Positions 20,275 through 31,689 are shown, counted from the first letter of the stretch. The stretch is 64,000 nucleotides of DNA from Agapanthus africanus (GCA_030015575.1 CM057340.1:749401632-749465631); one strand, 5' to 3'. Program-made: numbers and translations. Notes: generated from the sequence alone by a model not told the origin.

Positions 20275-22029
20275 ATGTCCATTGCTGAGCATATTGCTCA
20301 ATCTCGCAGTCGATCTTTCACCCCTCTCCACTCATCTAGTTCTAGGGATCCACACGACTATTCACCTTCTTATCCATATGTTGACCCTACCCCTGTCCTA
20401 CCACCCACTTCCTGTCAGTCCTACCCGACTTTTCCACCTTCACTAGACACTGTTTCTTCACAGCCATTAGGGAGTTTCACATATCCAACCAATTTTGAAT
20501 CTTTTACTGAAACCCCCTTACCACCAAAGTCTAGTTTGGAAGAGGCGTTGGAGGCGTATATCGCAGCAACAAATAAAATGGTTAGGAATGTGGAAGCGTC
20601 CGTGGCCGCCCTAATGCAACCTGCTGAACCGGTAGCTAGTTTCCCGCTAGCCCCAAATTTTTCAATGTATGAGGAGGCGGTTGGACAGAATGAGAATGTG
20701 AGAGGATTTCCAAATCAAACCTACCCTTACCCAATTGAAGCCCACAACTCCAGTTTTCCATCGAATGTCCTAAATGATTCACAAGTTCAAAATAAAAACG
20801 AGTTGTGCGACTTTGTAGTGTTTGATTTGCCAAATTGTGAAGAACCCCTTTCGAGTGAAACCACACTTAATCCTTTCGATCTTTACACCTCCCATCTAGA
20901 ACCTAAATCGATAAATATCCATGCTTTTGATGAGGTGTCTAAGAAAATTGATTTTCACTTGATTGAGGATATAGACGCCGGGAATATTTCGGATGATGAA
21001 CCTGTCGATTTAATTGAAATTTTATGTTCAAATCATCATCCCGAGTTATTAAATGTTTCTCCCGAACTTCATATGCGTCTTGATTTTGATGATATTGGCA
21101 TGGATAAGCAAATTTTTGAGGAAAATATTGAGGAGAATTATGAGGATAATATTGAGGAGAGTAGTGAGGATCATATTGAGGTTGAACCATTTTTCTTTGA
21201 TGTGTCGGATTTTCCAATTCATCCTCTTGAACCTTTACCTAAATCACCCTCCCTTTTTTCCATCGTTCCGACCACTCCTCATTTCACGCTTGACGACTGT
21301 GAGCTTGAAAACTTTTCCTTTGAATCTGACACAGTTCTCACAGCCGATGACACTTACAAGTGTTTCACTTTTTCGGACGATGTTGAAGTCTCACCGCCCG
21401 AGTTTGAGTCCTTTAAATTTTCAGATGAGCCAGCAGACTCGGTTGATTATAGTAGTTTCGAACCATTAATGAAATCTTTCAAGTTCGAAACAGTTTACTA
21501 CGGTGAGAAAGATACTATCCCTAATTCACTCCCTTTCGTCTTTCCCATTATTCCGACCGAACAAATGACCGTTACGCTTTCATCTCCAATACCAAGTTCG
21601 GCGTACCCATGTTTTCTTGCGAATCTTGAGGGATTTGATCCCATTTCTCGACAGGTTGATAGGTTAGCGCAATCGCTTTTAACACATCGGTCATCACAAA
21701 TTGCGCTAATTTATTCACTCAATTTACACCCTCAAGATCGTACTCCACTTTCTTCTTCTTTTCGCCATTCTTCTCCCCCACCGAGACCATATTCTACCAT
21801 TCTTCTTTCCACACGGTCTCACGTGCTTTTCATCTCTTTCATCTCCACCCCATTCTTGCACCGACTATACCTTTACCATGATAAGATTTTTGAATCGTTG
21901 GTGCTAACCTTTGGCTTGTGTAAGGCCAAGCTTAAGTTTGGGGGGGACCTTTGTATATATGTACATATATTTTTTGTTTTCTTTTATAAAAAAATAAAAA
22001 AAAAAATTTCAAAACAAATAAAAAAATAA
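20275..22029 (+). CDS. C2 acidic ORF, unknown function
   Basis: The frame is open from 20179 to 22029; the first ATG in it is at 20275 (M-S-I-A-E-H), giving about 584 residues. The N-terminus is Pro/Ser-rich. A short helical stretch (E-E-A-L-E-A-Y-I-A-A-T-N-K-M) near 20540 resembles the coiled segment of Athila-type gag proteins. The middle is very acidic, with an E-E-N-I-E-type repeat at 21110-21190. The end has the block L-V-L-T-F-G-L-C-K-A shared with C1, followed by a readthrough into noncoding sequence at the first polypurine-like tract, so the original stop was probably near 21930. No zinc knuckle, protease or polymerase motif is present. A gag-derived or accessory protein is possible; I do not assign a function. 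Confidence 0.65.
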   Translation: MSIAEHIAQSRSRSFTPLHSSSSRDPHDYSPSYPYVDPTPVLPPTSCQSYPTFPPSLDTVSSQPLGSFTYPTNFESFTETPLPPKSSLEEALEAYIAATNKMVRNVEASVAALMQPAEPVASFPLAPNFSMYEEAVGQNENVRGFPNQTYPYPIEAHNSSFPSNVLNDSQVQNKNELCDFVVFDLPNCEEPLSSETTLNPFDLYTSHLEPKSINIHAFDEVSKKIDFHLIEDIDAGNISDDEPVDLIEILCSNHHPELLNVSPELHMRLDFDDIGMDKQIFEENIEENYEDNIEESSEDHIEVEPFFFDVSDFPIHPLEPLPKSPSLFSIVPTTPHFTLDDCELENFSFESDTVLTADDTYKCFTFSDDVEVSPPEFESFKFSDEPADSVDYSSFEPLMKSFKFETVYYGEKDTIPNSLPFVFPIIPTEQMTVTLSSPIPSSAYPCFLANLEGFDPISRQVDRLAQSLLTHRSSQIALIYSLNLHPQDRTPLSSSFRHSSPPPRPYSTILLSTRSHVLFISFISTPFLHRLYLYHDKIFESLVLTFGLCKAKLKFGGDLCIYVHIFFVFFYKKIKKKISKQIKK

Positions 22030-23437
22030 AAAAAATTATAAATAAATAAACAGGGAAGTGCCGGTATTTTGACCCTCTTGGTTTAGCATGACAGTGAGGA
22101 CACTGTCAAATTCAAGTTTGGGGGTATGCTCGGTACGTCTTCTTCCTTCGCATTCATTTGTACATATTTTTGCATTTGCATATTTATTTGAAAACCCATA
22201 AAAATTTGAAAAATTTCAAAAATTATAAAAATATTGTATTCAATTTTGGCCATATTTGATTGATTTTAACAGATAGGTTAACTGGCTAGGAACAACTAGA
22301 TTTTAGACTTAGTAAATTAAAAACCCTAAAAATAACCTTTCTTAAAGTTTAACGGTAGAAAGTATATGCCTTGTAGTTTATTTAGAAACAGGCAAATTTT
22401 GGGTTCCCTTCTTGGGCTAAGTCAAAATGAGGGAAGAGTATTGATGTTCTTATTAGAGTATAAGTTTGAAAAATAGTTCCTAACTTAAGTCTAGATTCTG
22501 AAAATGTATACCCTACAATTTGCACAATCACGCACCTTGAAACTTGGAATAGTAGAAGAGACCTTGAAATGCTCTTGTCTAAAGTCCTTAGTACAATGAA
22601 AATGAAAAATAAAATATATAAGTGTGAATAAAGAATAAAAAAAATGGACACTGGTTTTTGTGATTACTTAAGGCTGTAAAAAATAGAAAAATATTTAGCG
22701 AGGGTGCTTCATCACCTAGTGCCTTAGACCAACTGGTTTGTGAGTCACTGCTAAAGCCTTGGGTGTTACAAAAACTAGGAATTACGCTTTAATATGCAAA
22801 CACGTCTTGTAATCGGTCGTTGGTACCTCAAGAAGTATTAACGATCGCATGAAGGATGTGTAAGCAAAATTCAATTAAAAATTCACCAACTAATTAGTAC
22901 TTTGGACAACGGACAAGGGTATGATTGCTTGATTTGAATTTCCAAGTGTAGGGGTGATTTATACACACACGTAGGGGTATGTGATTAGAGTTTAGATAAG
23001 AGAAAGGAATGAAGAATAGAACTTGTATCTTTAGTAGAGTTGATAGAAATTTCTAAGTGGAGATGGAACCCTAGAAGTAAAACTTAAGAAATGCTGAAAG
23101 CTAAGTAGTCTAAAGGATATATATAATCTTAAGTTAAATAATGAGGAAGTGTGAAGAATATGGGTGGATAATTTACGGGTCAAAGATAATAGAATTCCTT
23201 GTTAGAAAACCTAATTTGAGAATAAAAGTCAGTGGGCCAAATTGATAGGATTTTGTGGGTGTAATCCGCTGAAAACCCTCAGGAGACAACACTCCTCCTA
23301 CTAGGGACACCTAGAGGTTTAACGGCTTGTTGCACGTGCTCAGTGCAATCGCGTTTCCCTGCGAAAGTGTGGTTAGGATTGTAGTGAATAAAAATAAGTT
23401 TGCTCGAGGACGAGCAAAAGATAAGTTTGGGGGTATT
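22030..23437 (+). other. C2 3' noncoding region with two hairpin-PPT modules
   Basis: No gene is visible. It holds the perfect hairpin GACAGTG-AGGA-CACTGTC at 22090-22107 followed by AAGTTTGGGGGTA at 22114-22126. Just before the LTR it holds TTTGCTCG-AGGA-CGAGCAAA at 23399-23418 followed by AAGTTTGGGGGTA at 23423-23435. The intervening sequence is conserved with C1 even though their LTRs are not. Confidence 0.8.
23423..23437 (+). promoter_or_regulatory. C2 polypurine tract
   Basis: AAGTTTGGGGGTATT directly before the TG of the 3' LTR. It primes plus-strand DNA synthesis in LTR elements. C1 has the same tract at 11778-11792. Confidence 0.85.
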
Positions 23438-24818
23438 TGTTCACACCATAATATTGCATTATTATATTCTCCATTCTTATTCTTTTTATAAATAAACAGG
23501 TGCTTTTGACGCATGTCTGCTACATGTTACAGGTTACAGGCTTTCGGACAAAAAAACAGTGAAAAAGAGAAAAGACGATGCAAAAGTGGAACTGCAACCA
23601 ACAAATAGAAGGATCTTGATCAAGCCTACATAAAGATCAGTTCACAAACTACAAGGCAACGCAAGGTCCAAGTTTTCGTCTCGAAGAAACGGTTAAAAGT
23701 CCACTGAGCTACAATTATTCACTGGGAAATCTGTAAGAGAATCAGAAGTTATTATGAAGAATAAAGTAAAGAAAACAGTAGCCCAAAACTACCAGAAGAA
23801 GCCCACAAAGTTTCAGCACCAACTCCTTGTTTGGGCCGCGGAACCGCGGCCAAACCATGGCTGGGGCCGCGGATCCGCGGCCATTAAGAGGATTCAGTGG
23901 ATGAAATTTTTACCAAAATGTTTATTGGCGCTGAAAAGTTGACCTAGGGGTATATTTGTAATTTTAGATATGCGGATCAAAATGTAACCTAGGGTTTCCT
24001 ATTCTCTATAAATAGGAACTCTACAGATTGTAATTCTCTATGCCTCCTTTTAATAAAAATTCAGAAATCCTTTTTGGAGAGCATCGGTGTTTCTTCTCCA
24101 TTCAGAAATTCAGATCTGACAACCCTGCATGGATGATTGGAGGGATGCATCTGTAAGTAATTTAATTTCTTGCCCTAGTGTAGTTTTCAATTCCTTGCCC
24201 TAGGTAGATTTAATTTCATGCCCAAGGAACTTGTTTAGGGTTTAGCTTTTGGGAAGGATTTTGAGAGATGAGATCTCTCATCCCTTTCTTACCCACCAAA
24301 CATTTACAATAGGACTCCATGCATACATGCACATACCGTTCCCTACGGCACTCTATCCCTCGAGGTAGCGGTGATACCGTAGTATAAAGGCCCGGGTGTG
24401 ATGTTTTCCATGGAGGTTAGGGTAAGGATCTCTAAAGGAAGGACAAGAACCTAGAGGAAGGAACACCTTCCCGAACGGATCTAATCCACTCTATTGATAA
24501 TTACCATAACTCCTCACAGATCTTCATTCGGGTATTGAAAGTGGTGAGATTTAATTACATTTCCAAACCATCCCTAAACCTAGCCCTAGCAAGAATAGAT
24601 CTAGATAATTGCCCTAGGTTAATTAGATTTTTAGATTTAATAATTAATCCGAACACCCTTCGGAATTAACTCGTTAGCGCGAATCGGAAATTCACAACAT
24701 CCCTGTGGACCGACCCGTACTCACCGGCTAGCTTCATGCGACGCCGTTCTTGATTGCGGTTACAAATATTTTTGATCTATCTTTTAGAAAGCGCAAGCAC
24801 GCTAAAATCACTCAATCA
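23438..24818 (+). repeat. C2 3' LTR
   Basis: Same length as the 5' LTR and differing at about a dozen positions. TATA box at 24007-24014, AATAAA at 24052-24057, GC palindromes near 23834-23882. Confidence 0.95.
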
Positions 24819-24823
24819 CTACC

Positions 24824-26600
24824 TTCCAGGCCTTGATTGACAAGCTAGCACAGATGGATCAGATGGGCCATAAACCTCCTCTCCCAAAGCCGGACTCCCG
24901 AAATGACAAGGGGAAGGGAAAAGCGATCGTTGTCGCTAATGCTCAACAACAACCGAGCGACTCGAAGCCGGTTGCTCGTCAAAATAATGTGCGTCCGTAC
25001 TTAGCCCTTGAGGAGAGACTAGACGTTCTTACTCGTTTCCCGCGATAAAACGAGAAGGTTATTCGAGCTGGCATTACGCAACAGACTCATAAATCTGCCG
25101 GATCCAAAACGTCCATTGCAACCAAATGACGTCAACGAGCCCAACTACTGTCCTTATGATCGAGTACTGGGTCATCCGATCGAAGATTGCTAACGTTTTC
25201 AAAATTGGCTTGAAAACCAGTACCGACAGGGCAAGTTCGCGTTATCTGACAAATGGAAGGTGAATCCCCCGCAGCCCCACACCTTTAAGGGGACGAATAC
25301 GCCGGGGGCAACATGCTCCGTCGTTGAAGAAACTCCTTGGGAGGTTGTATTATCAGCCAAGACAAAGAGGATGCTAAACGATCTTCAGACATGTCCAGCG
25401 ATCAAGTGGAAGAACCCGTTGGAACCACAGGTCATTGAAGGGATGTTGAAGCCACGTCCAACTCCAAAGACCGATGGTGGTGGCTCAAGCACTCGCAACC
25501 AGCTGTCAAAATCCTCGAAGAAGAAGAAAAAGAAGTCAAAGAAGCCCGTGAAGCCTGGCGACAAGCGCACGGACCTGCAAAAACAATTGACGCGCTGGAG
25601 GAATAAAACCAGAAGGCAGGGGCTCCCATTACATTCCAAGAGTTTCTCAACCACGTCTTTCAAGAGGAAGGTGAGGGAGAAAGTTCGTCAGATGAATCCT
25701 GAAGAATGCGTGGCGAGCTGTCATATGATTTCCCATTCGTTCACGAACGATGATGAGACTTCTTGTACTGAAACGCTGGGGGCAGATCCTGAATCAATAA
25801 TTCTGGGGCCATCAGATGAGGAAATTGACGAATTCCTCAACGAAGCTCGATTAAAAAGCAGAGCTGATCGGGAGCGCGAGGAGGTTATATTCGAAAGGGC
25901 CAAACGCCAGCGCCTTGACGAAAGAATTGAGATACTCCCGCTGGAGCGAAGTACACCCACTGCGGACAAAAGCCAATTCAAGATGAGGAAAAGGTTTGCT
26001 AAGACCATATTAATGGGCATGAAGCTACCATCCTCTGAAGGAAACATCACCGGTGAAGTGGAAACGCACCCCTCCTATTGCTTATATCATCAGAAGGTTT
26101 CACACCCCACTCAAGAGTGCAAAGCTTTTGATAGATGGTGGTAAGGATATGTTGCTCATCGACAACACTTTAAGCGAGAAAAACGCAAAACTCGTTGGGA
26201 GCAAAGAAATACGACAGAAGGGCTTAAAAGAACTGCTGGCGATTGTTGCATGGTTAACACCGGTGGATCACAAGTGCCTAAATTCGGGAGCGATTCTGAT
26301 GAGGAGTTGGAACTTGCCCCTCTCTTTAAAGAATCCACTCCGGGAAAAGAAGAAGAGCCGAAGGTCTGCGAAAATATCCGGCTACGTAATCGGACGCTGC
26401 CTGAAAAGAACCTCGGACCCTTAAACAGAAAAGATAAAGGGAAAGAAAAGGTCTCTGAAGATATCGTCTTAGATGACCAAGTGGTGGAAGAGCTAGCCGC
26501 CAAGGACCCCGCCCGAAGAAGAATAAGGTGGATTACAACGTCTTAGCGCATCTGAGGAAGCTACCCTCACAACTCAGCATTCTTGACGCTCTTTTGCTAT
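24824..26600 (+). pseudogene. B gag, second part, and CHHC modules
   Basis: Resumes gag exactly after C2. It breaks into frames at 24833-25048, 25260-26144 and 26250-26546. A first CHHC module (Y-C-P-Y-D-x4-G-H-P-I-E-D-C) near 25145-25190 has lost its first His, and a TAA follows the last Cys. A Lys-rich stretch is near 25510-25550. A second module (Y-C-L-Y-H-x4-H-P-T-Q-E-C) is near 26078-26125. The frame matches A1 up to L-L-S-K-E-A-R near 26595, then jumps into RT: the protease and the first two-thirds of RT are deleted. Confidence 0.82.
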
Positions 26601-26604
26601 CAAA

Positions 26605-27397
26605 GGAGGCGAGGAACATCTCGAGCATCTGAAGACCGTATTTCAACGCCTTCGGCAATACAACTTGAAGATGAACCCTCTTAAGTGTGCATTCGGAGTT
26701 TCCTCGGGCAAATTCTTAGGATTCATCGTCCGACACCGGGGTATCGAAATAGATCCGTCAAAGGATCAAGGCGATCATGGAAATGCCTCCGCCAAGAACT
26801 CTCAAACAGCTGCGGTCTCTCCAAGGGAAGCTCGCGTATATACGGCGATTTATAGCCAACCTTTCAGGCAAGTGCCGTCCTTACAGCCACCTGATGAAGA
26901 AGGGAACTCCGTTCGTCTGGGATCAAAAATGCCAAAGCGCACTAGTCGAGATCAAGCAATACCTGCAGAACCCGCCAGTGTTGGCTGCTCCGGTTAAGGG
27001 AAAACCTCTCATTCTTTATACAACCGCCCTCGAAGGTTCCTTAGGCGCATTATTGGCGCAAGAGAATGACCAAGGGAAAGAAAGAGCTCTCTATTACTTG
27101 AGTCGAGTTCTTCTGGGGGCAGAAAGCAACTACTCTCCCATTGAAAAACATTGCCTGGCGTTGATTTTCGCGATAACAAAGCTCAGGCACTATGCGTTGG
27201 CGCACGAAGTCCGTCTCATTTCAAAGGTGGACCCCCTTAAATACTTGATGTTGAAGGCCATGTTGACGGGACGACTCGCTAAATGGGCCCTGCTCTTGAT
27301 GGAGTTCTCGATAACATATCAATCTCTCAAGGCGGTGAAAGGCCAAGCCATCGCCGACTTCCTTGCTCAGCACCGATACCTGCCGATTCTCTTCTGA
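26605..27397 (+). pseudogene. B reverse transcriptase end and first RNase H
   Basis: It begins at the sequence corresponding to the RT thumb just after the YxDD box (E-E-H-L-E-H-L-K), so the catalytic aspartates are absent. A one-base shift near 26763 separates the frames 26665-26762 and 26777-27397. RNase H-like blocks L-Y-T-T-A-L-E-G-S-L-G-A-L and L-S-R-V-L are at about 27015-27110. It aligns with A2 at 53560-54290. Not functional. Confidence 0.85.
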
Positions 27398-28248
27398 ATT
27401 GCGATTTGCCAGACGAACATGCGTTTGACGCGATCAACAGTGGTGATACCCAATGGGAACTTTATTTTGATGGAGCATCTTCCATGAAGAAGCGCAAACA
27501 AAGTACCCCTATAATCAAATCGGGGGTAGGCCTCATCTTCGTGACTCCACAAGGAGGGATAATGCGTTTCTCTTTCTCCTTAACAGAGCCGAGGACGAAT
27601 AACGAAGCCGAATATGAAGCCTTGATAGCAGGTCTTGAGATCGCCATTGACATGGGAATTGAAAACCTCCTCATATACGGAGATTCTCAACTGGTCGTTA
27701 GTCAAGTAAACGGCGACTACCAAACGTGCAAACCGGAGTTGGTGAAGTACGGGGAAAAGGTGCAACAACTGTTGACCCAAATTCCCTCCTATACTTTGGA
27801 GAACATACCGCGCACGGAAAACAGCAAAGCAGACGTGTTGGCCAAACTTGCTAAAGAGCTGGCTGAAGAGAACCTCGATGACGCTAGAATCGTGGTACAA
27901 AGCCGTCGGGTGCTTGTCCCAACAGAAATATCTCCGGAATCATCCGAAGAAAAAGGAGCGAGCGAGCAGACGACCCTGCAAGTAAAAGATTGGGAAAATA
28001 CCGAGGATTGGAGAGAAGTCTTCATAGACTACTTTAAATCCTACCAAATGCCTGAAGAAGAGTCCACAAGACATCAGCTCATGAAACGAGCTCTGTCTTT
28101 CGCCTTCGTCAATGATACTCTGTACAAGAGGTCGTTTGGTTCTCTGTGGCTGAGATGCTTAGGACCTGACGAAGTGAAAAGAGTCGTCCAGGAAGTTCAC
28201 GATGGACTCTGCGGTTCCCACCAAGCGGGCCCAAAAATGAAGTTGTAG
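27283..28248 (+). pseudogene. B second RNase H and integrase zinc domain
   Basis: A frame entered after a one- or two-base shift near 27370. The second, archaeal-type RNase H has its acidic residues in F-D-G-A-S (27465), N-N-E-A-E-Y-E-A (27600) and Y-G-D-S-Q-L (27676), with the late A-D-V-L-A-K block at 27830. Having two RNase H domains is the hallmark of the Tat lineage. The frame continues into the integrase HHCC domain (V-H-D-G-L-C-G-S-H near 28195) and stops at TAG 28246-28248, where A2 has a sense codon. Confidence 0.85.
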
Positions 28249-28257
28249 ATTAAACGG

Positions 28258-29208
28258 ATGGGCTACTACTGGCCCACGATGATTCAGGACTGCCTCGAAT
28301 ATGCGAAGAAGTGCCACTCATGCCAAATTCATGGGGACTTCATCCATCAGCATCCGAATCCACTACATCCAACGGTGGCTAGCTGGCCATTCGAAATGTG
28401 GGGGACTGATATAGTCGGCCCCATCGAACCAGCATCGTCTAGAGGACATCGTTTCATCCTAGCGACGACTGACTATTTCTCTAAGTGGGTAGAAGCGGTA
28501 CCGCTGAGGGAAGTAAAGACGGAGAATATCCTCCATTTCTTCAAGACGCATGTCATATATCAGTTTAGAACGCCAAGACGAATCATCTCCGATAACGGGC
28601 CAGCCTACAGAAGCCACAAAATCAGTCGCTTCGCGCAACAGCATAATATAGACTGGAGATATTCCTCAGTTTATAATCCGCGAGCTAACAGTCTAGCTGA
28701 GGCCTTCAACAAGACCTTGACGAAGATCATGAAGAAAACAGTGTCACGAAATAAGAAAGACTGGCACGAAAGACTGCAAGAAGCTCTCTGGGCGTATCGA
28801 ACTACGTTTAAAACGGCCACGAACGCAACGCCATATGCGTTGGTATTCGGTACAGAAGCAGTACTCCCTCTCGAGATAGAATTACCCTCTCTATGAGTGG
28901 CAGTCCACTACAAGCTGACTGACGAAGAAAACGCTCACCTTCGGCTTGAGGAGCTTGACGCCCTTGATGAAACCCGGCTCATAGCACAGCAAAATCTGGA
29001 AGCTTATAAAGCAAAGATGACGCGCTCATATGAAAGATTGACCCGACCGAGGACATTCCGCCAAGGCGAACTCATGCTAGTGGTCAAAAGGCCTATGATT
29101 TCCAATCGTGCCAAGCGAGGAAAATTCGAGCCAAACTATGAAGGCCCATACATCATAGATAAGGTCTACCAGGGTTGGGGCCTATCTACTCATGGACATG
29201 CACGGTGA
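28258..29208 (+). pseudogene. B integrase catalytic core and C-terminus
   Basis: C-H-S-C of the zinc domain is near 28315. The DDE residues are in W-G-T-D-I-V-G-P (28400), I-S-D-N-G-P-A (28585) and L-A-E-A-F-N-K (28695). A TGA at 28894-28896 (a likely CGA in the ancestor) interrupts it. The C-terminal part, with the block N-Y-E-G-P-Y-I-I, loses frame about 29170 by one inserted base. Integrase joins the cDNA to host DNA. This copy is dead. Confidence 0.88.
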
Positions 29209-29460
29209 AAGGCCTTTCAGGCCAATAAACGGTCGCTTCCTAAAGAGATACTACGGTTAATGAGCCACAGCCTAGGTCAATGATAGATGACGATGACTAT
29301 GTCCGCTCGCTATCTTCCTAAGCTCAAACTCTATCAGCAGTAACCAACCTTCTCAAAGTCGGACCGAAATGTCCTTAAACTAATAGCAGACCGAAACATC
29401 TTAAAACTACTACCGCAGCATCTTTAGGCTGACAAGATAAAAATAAAACATATAAAAAAA

Positions 29461-29880
29461 AAGGTATGTCCATAAGCAAAAAGGGCACGGATGAAAACCC
29501 GAAAGGGCTCCGTGAGTAAAAACAGCAGGGCTACCGGCGAGTGTTCGTGAAAACCCGAAAGGGCGCGACCTCGTACAAAAATATATAAAAATAAAAAGAA
29601 TAAAAAAAAACGGTATGTCCATAAGCAAAAAGGGCACGGATGAAAACCCGAAAGGGCTCCGTGAGTAAAAACAGCAGGGCTACCGGCGAGTGTTCGTGAA
29701 AACCCGAAAGGGCGCGACCTCGTAAAAAAAAAAATATAAATAAAAAGAATAAAAAAAAACGGTATGTCCATAAGCAAAATAGACACGGATGAAAACCCGA
29801 AAGGGCTCCGTGAGTAAAAACAGCAGGGCTACCGGCGAGTGTTTGTGAAAACCCGAAAGGGCGCAACCTCGTTAAAGAAC
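29461..29880. repeat. Three tandem 150-bp repeats after B integrase
   Basis: Units begin with GGTATGTCCATAAGC at about 29462, 29612 and 29761 and each contains two GAAAACCCGAAAGGG blocks. Two homologous units, reversed, are at 51110-51400 in A2, in the same place relative to integrase. Confidence 0.92.
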
Positions 29881-30420
29881 ACTTACAAGATCCTCTCGAC
29901 CTTGTAAGGAGAAACCACCCGCGTGAGATCCTTACGACTTACAAGGGAGCAACACACTTAGGGATCCCCACGATTCCTAAGGAGAAAATACACTTGCGAG
30001 ATCCTCACGACTCGTAAGAAGAACTCTCTTATGGGACCCTCACGGCTCATAAGAGTTGAAAGTCTTAAGTTACAGAGACCTAAACCTGTGCTTAAGCAAC
30101 TCCCACGACTTCCGATATTGCCCTATAAGTGGTTCAATACTGACCCTTGTATACAATCCACGGGCGCGAATAAACATTTCCTTAACCAAGTCTCATCCGT
30201 GACTGGGGATATGTTCGCATGACGAAAATCCTCCTGTAGGATCCTTACGACTTACAGAGGAACAAACACTTAGGAATCCTCACGATTCCTAAGGAGAAAA
30301 TACACCTACAAGATCCTCACGACTTGTAGGGAGAAACACCTTTGTGAGACCCTTACGGCTCATGAAGTCAAAAGCCTTAGTCGACAGGACCTTAACCCTG
30401 TTCGCTAAGCCCTCCTTGTT
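29880..30420. repeat. Degenerate short repeats GATCCTCACGACT...AAGGAGAA
   Basis: About a dozen units of 28-45 bp built from GATCCT[CT]ACGA[CT]T and a TAAG[GA]AG[AA]A tail. They recur at 31830-32010 and, reversed, at 48260-48420 and 50590-51110 in A2. No coding sense. Confidence 0.75.
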
Positions 30421-30534
30421 CGACGTCGACAAAGGCAGATAATGATTCGCTCCTGGCAATATCCCAGTTGTAGCGGTGCTGATGCCGAAATCGGTGTCTA
30501 ACTTCAGGTTTCCGGCGAAAAACCAATAGGCCGC

Positions 30535-30760
30535 ACATGCATACGAAATAGCCGAAATGATAGGGCAACTTGCGATAAAAGCAGCAAGTAAAAATGTATG
30601 CATGCAAAATAGCCGAAATGATTGGGCAATTCGCAATAAAAAGCAGCGAGTAAAAATAAAATAAATAGCCGAAATGATTGGGCACCGCGAAAAATAGCCG
30701 AAATGATTGGGCAATCGCGACCTTCGCGATATAAAAGCTGAAATGATAGAGCATCGCGGA
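30535..30760. repeat. Repeats of ATAGCCGAAATGATTGGGCA
   Basis: Five copies of a 20-bp core spaced irregularly (35-75 bp). The reverse form (CATTTCGGCTATTT) is repeated at 50190-50410 in A2. Arms CGAAAT/ATTTCG can pair locally. Confidence 0.85.
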
Positions 30761-31069
30761 GATAAAACAAAAAAAAATGATGATAAAACTTTGGCCCTAC
30801 AGTTAAGATCACATCGATCCCTGTATACAATCCAAGGGCGTAAACAAAGAGGGAACCATACTTTCCCAACAGGCTCCGCCAGAAGACGAAGCCAAATCTC
30901 GATGATTCATCCCAACTCCGAAGAAACCAGTGTTTTCGGCAAATACCTCAACTCAGGGAAACAAACACTCCTTGATGAGAGCCTCCTGATCCGCGTCGAC
31001 TCGCAGAGCCACCAGTGCCTCCGTGGGAAATTCTCGACTCGTTTCCAACCCCAAGGAAACAAATAATTC

Positions 31070-31680
31070 TTGGCGCTAGGGAAACAAATAATCCTTAGCA
31101 AATTGCTCGACTCACGGATACAAACACTCCTTGACGAGAGCCTCCTGATCCGCGTTGACTCGCAGAGCCACCAGTGCCTCCGTGGGAAATTCTCGACTCG
31201 TTTCAAACCCCAAGGAAACAAATAATCCTTGGCGCTAGGGAAATAAATAATCCTTAGCAAATTCCTCGACTCACGGATACAAACACTCCTTGACGAGAGC
31301 CTCCTGATCCGCGTCGACTCGCAGAGCCACCAGTGCCTCCGTGGGAAATTCTCGACTCGTTTCAAACCCCAAGGAAACAAATAATCCTTGGCGCTTGGGA
31401 AACAAATAATCCCTAGCAAATTCCTCGACTCACGGATACAAACACTCCTTGACGAGAGCCTCCTGATCCGCGTCGACTCGCAGAGCCACCAGTGCCTCCG
31501 TGGGAAATTCTCGACTCGTTTCAAACCCCAAGGAAACAAATAATCCTTGGCGCTTGGGAAACAAATAATCCCTAGCAAATTCCTCGACTCACGGATACAA
31601 ACACTCCTTGACGAGAGCCTCCTGATTCGCGTCGGCTCGTAGAGAAACCAGTGTCTCCGCGGGAAATTCCCGATTCGTCT
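31070..31680. repeat. Tandem 159-bp repeats in B
   Basis: About four units; CGACTCACGGATACAAACAC recurs near 31108, 31267, 31426 and 31585. As 159 is divisible by three, the minus strand stays open for 268 codons (31710 to 30907), but the predicted protein has no known domain and the frame is probably incidental. The position matches the unrelated 171-bp array of A2. Confidence 0.93.
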
Positions 31681-31689
31681 CAACTTGCA

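Larger units (their letters stand above)
17756..24818 (+). mobile_element. Element C2: complete non-autonomous LTR retrotransposon
   Basis: Two 1381-bp LTRs (17756-19136 and 23438-24818) start TGTTCAC and end ATCA. They are flanked by CTACC at 17751-17755 and 24819-24823, and a PBS and PPT sit where expected. The 4.3-kb interior encodes one acidic ORF and no pol. It splits the B gag gene, whose two halves join exactly when C2 and one CTACC are removed. By eye I count about a dozen LTR differences, under 1%, so it is the youngest insertion that can be dated here. Confidence 0.96.

Noticed and set aside
20179..22029. C2 ORF as an envelope-like gene
   Set aside because: No signal peptide or clear transmembrane segment apart from a readthrough tail; position alone is not enough.
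29410..29866. Minus-strand frames across the 150-bp repeats (Phe/Leu-rich)
   Set aside because: Produced by a repeat of length divisible by three with T-rich spacers; looks like a membrane protein only through base composition.
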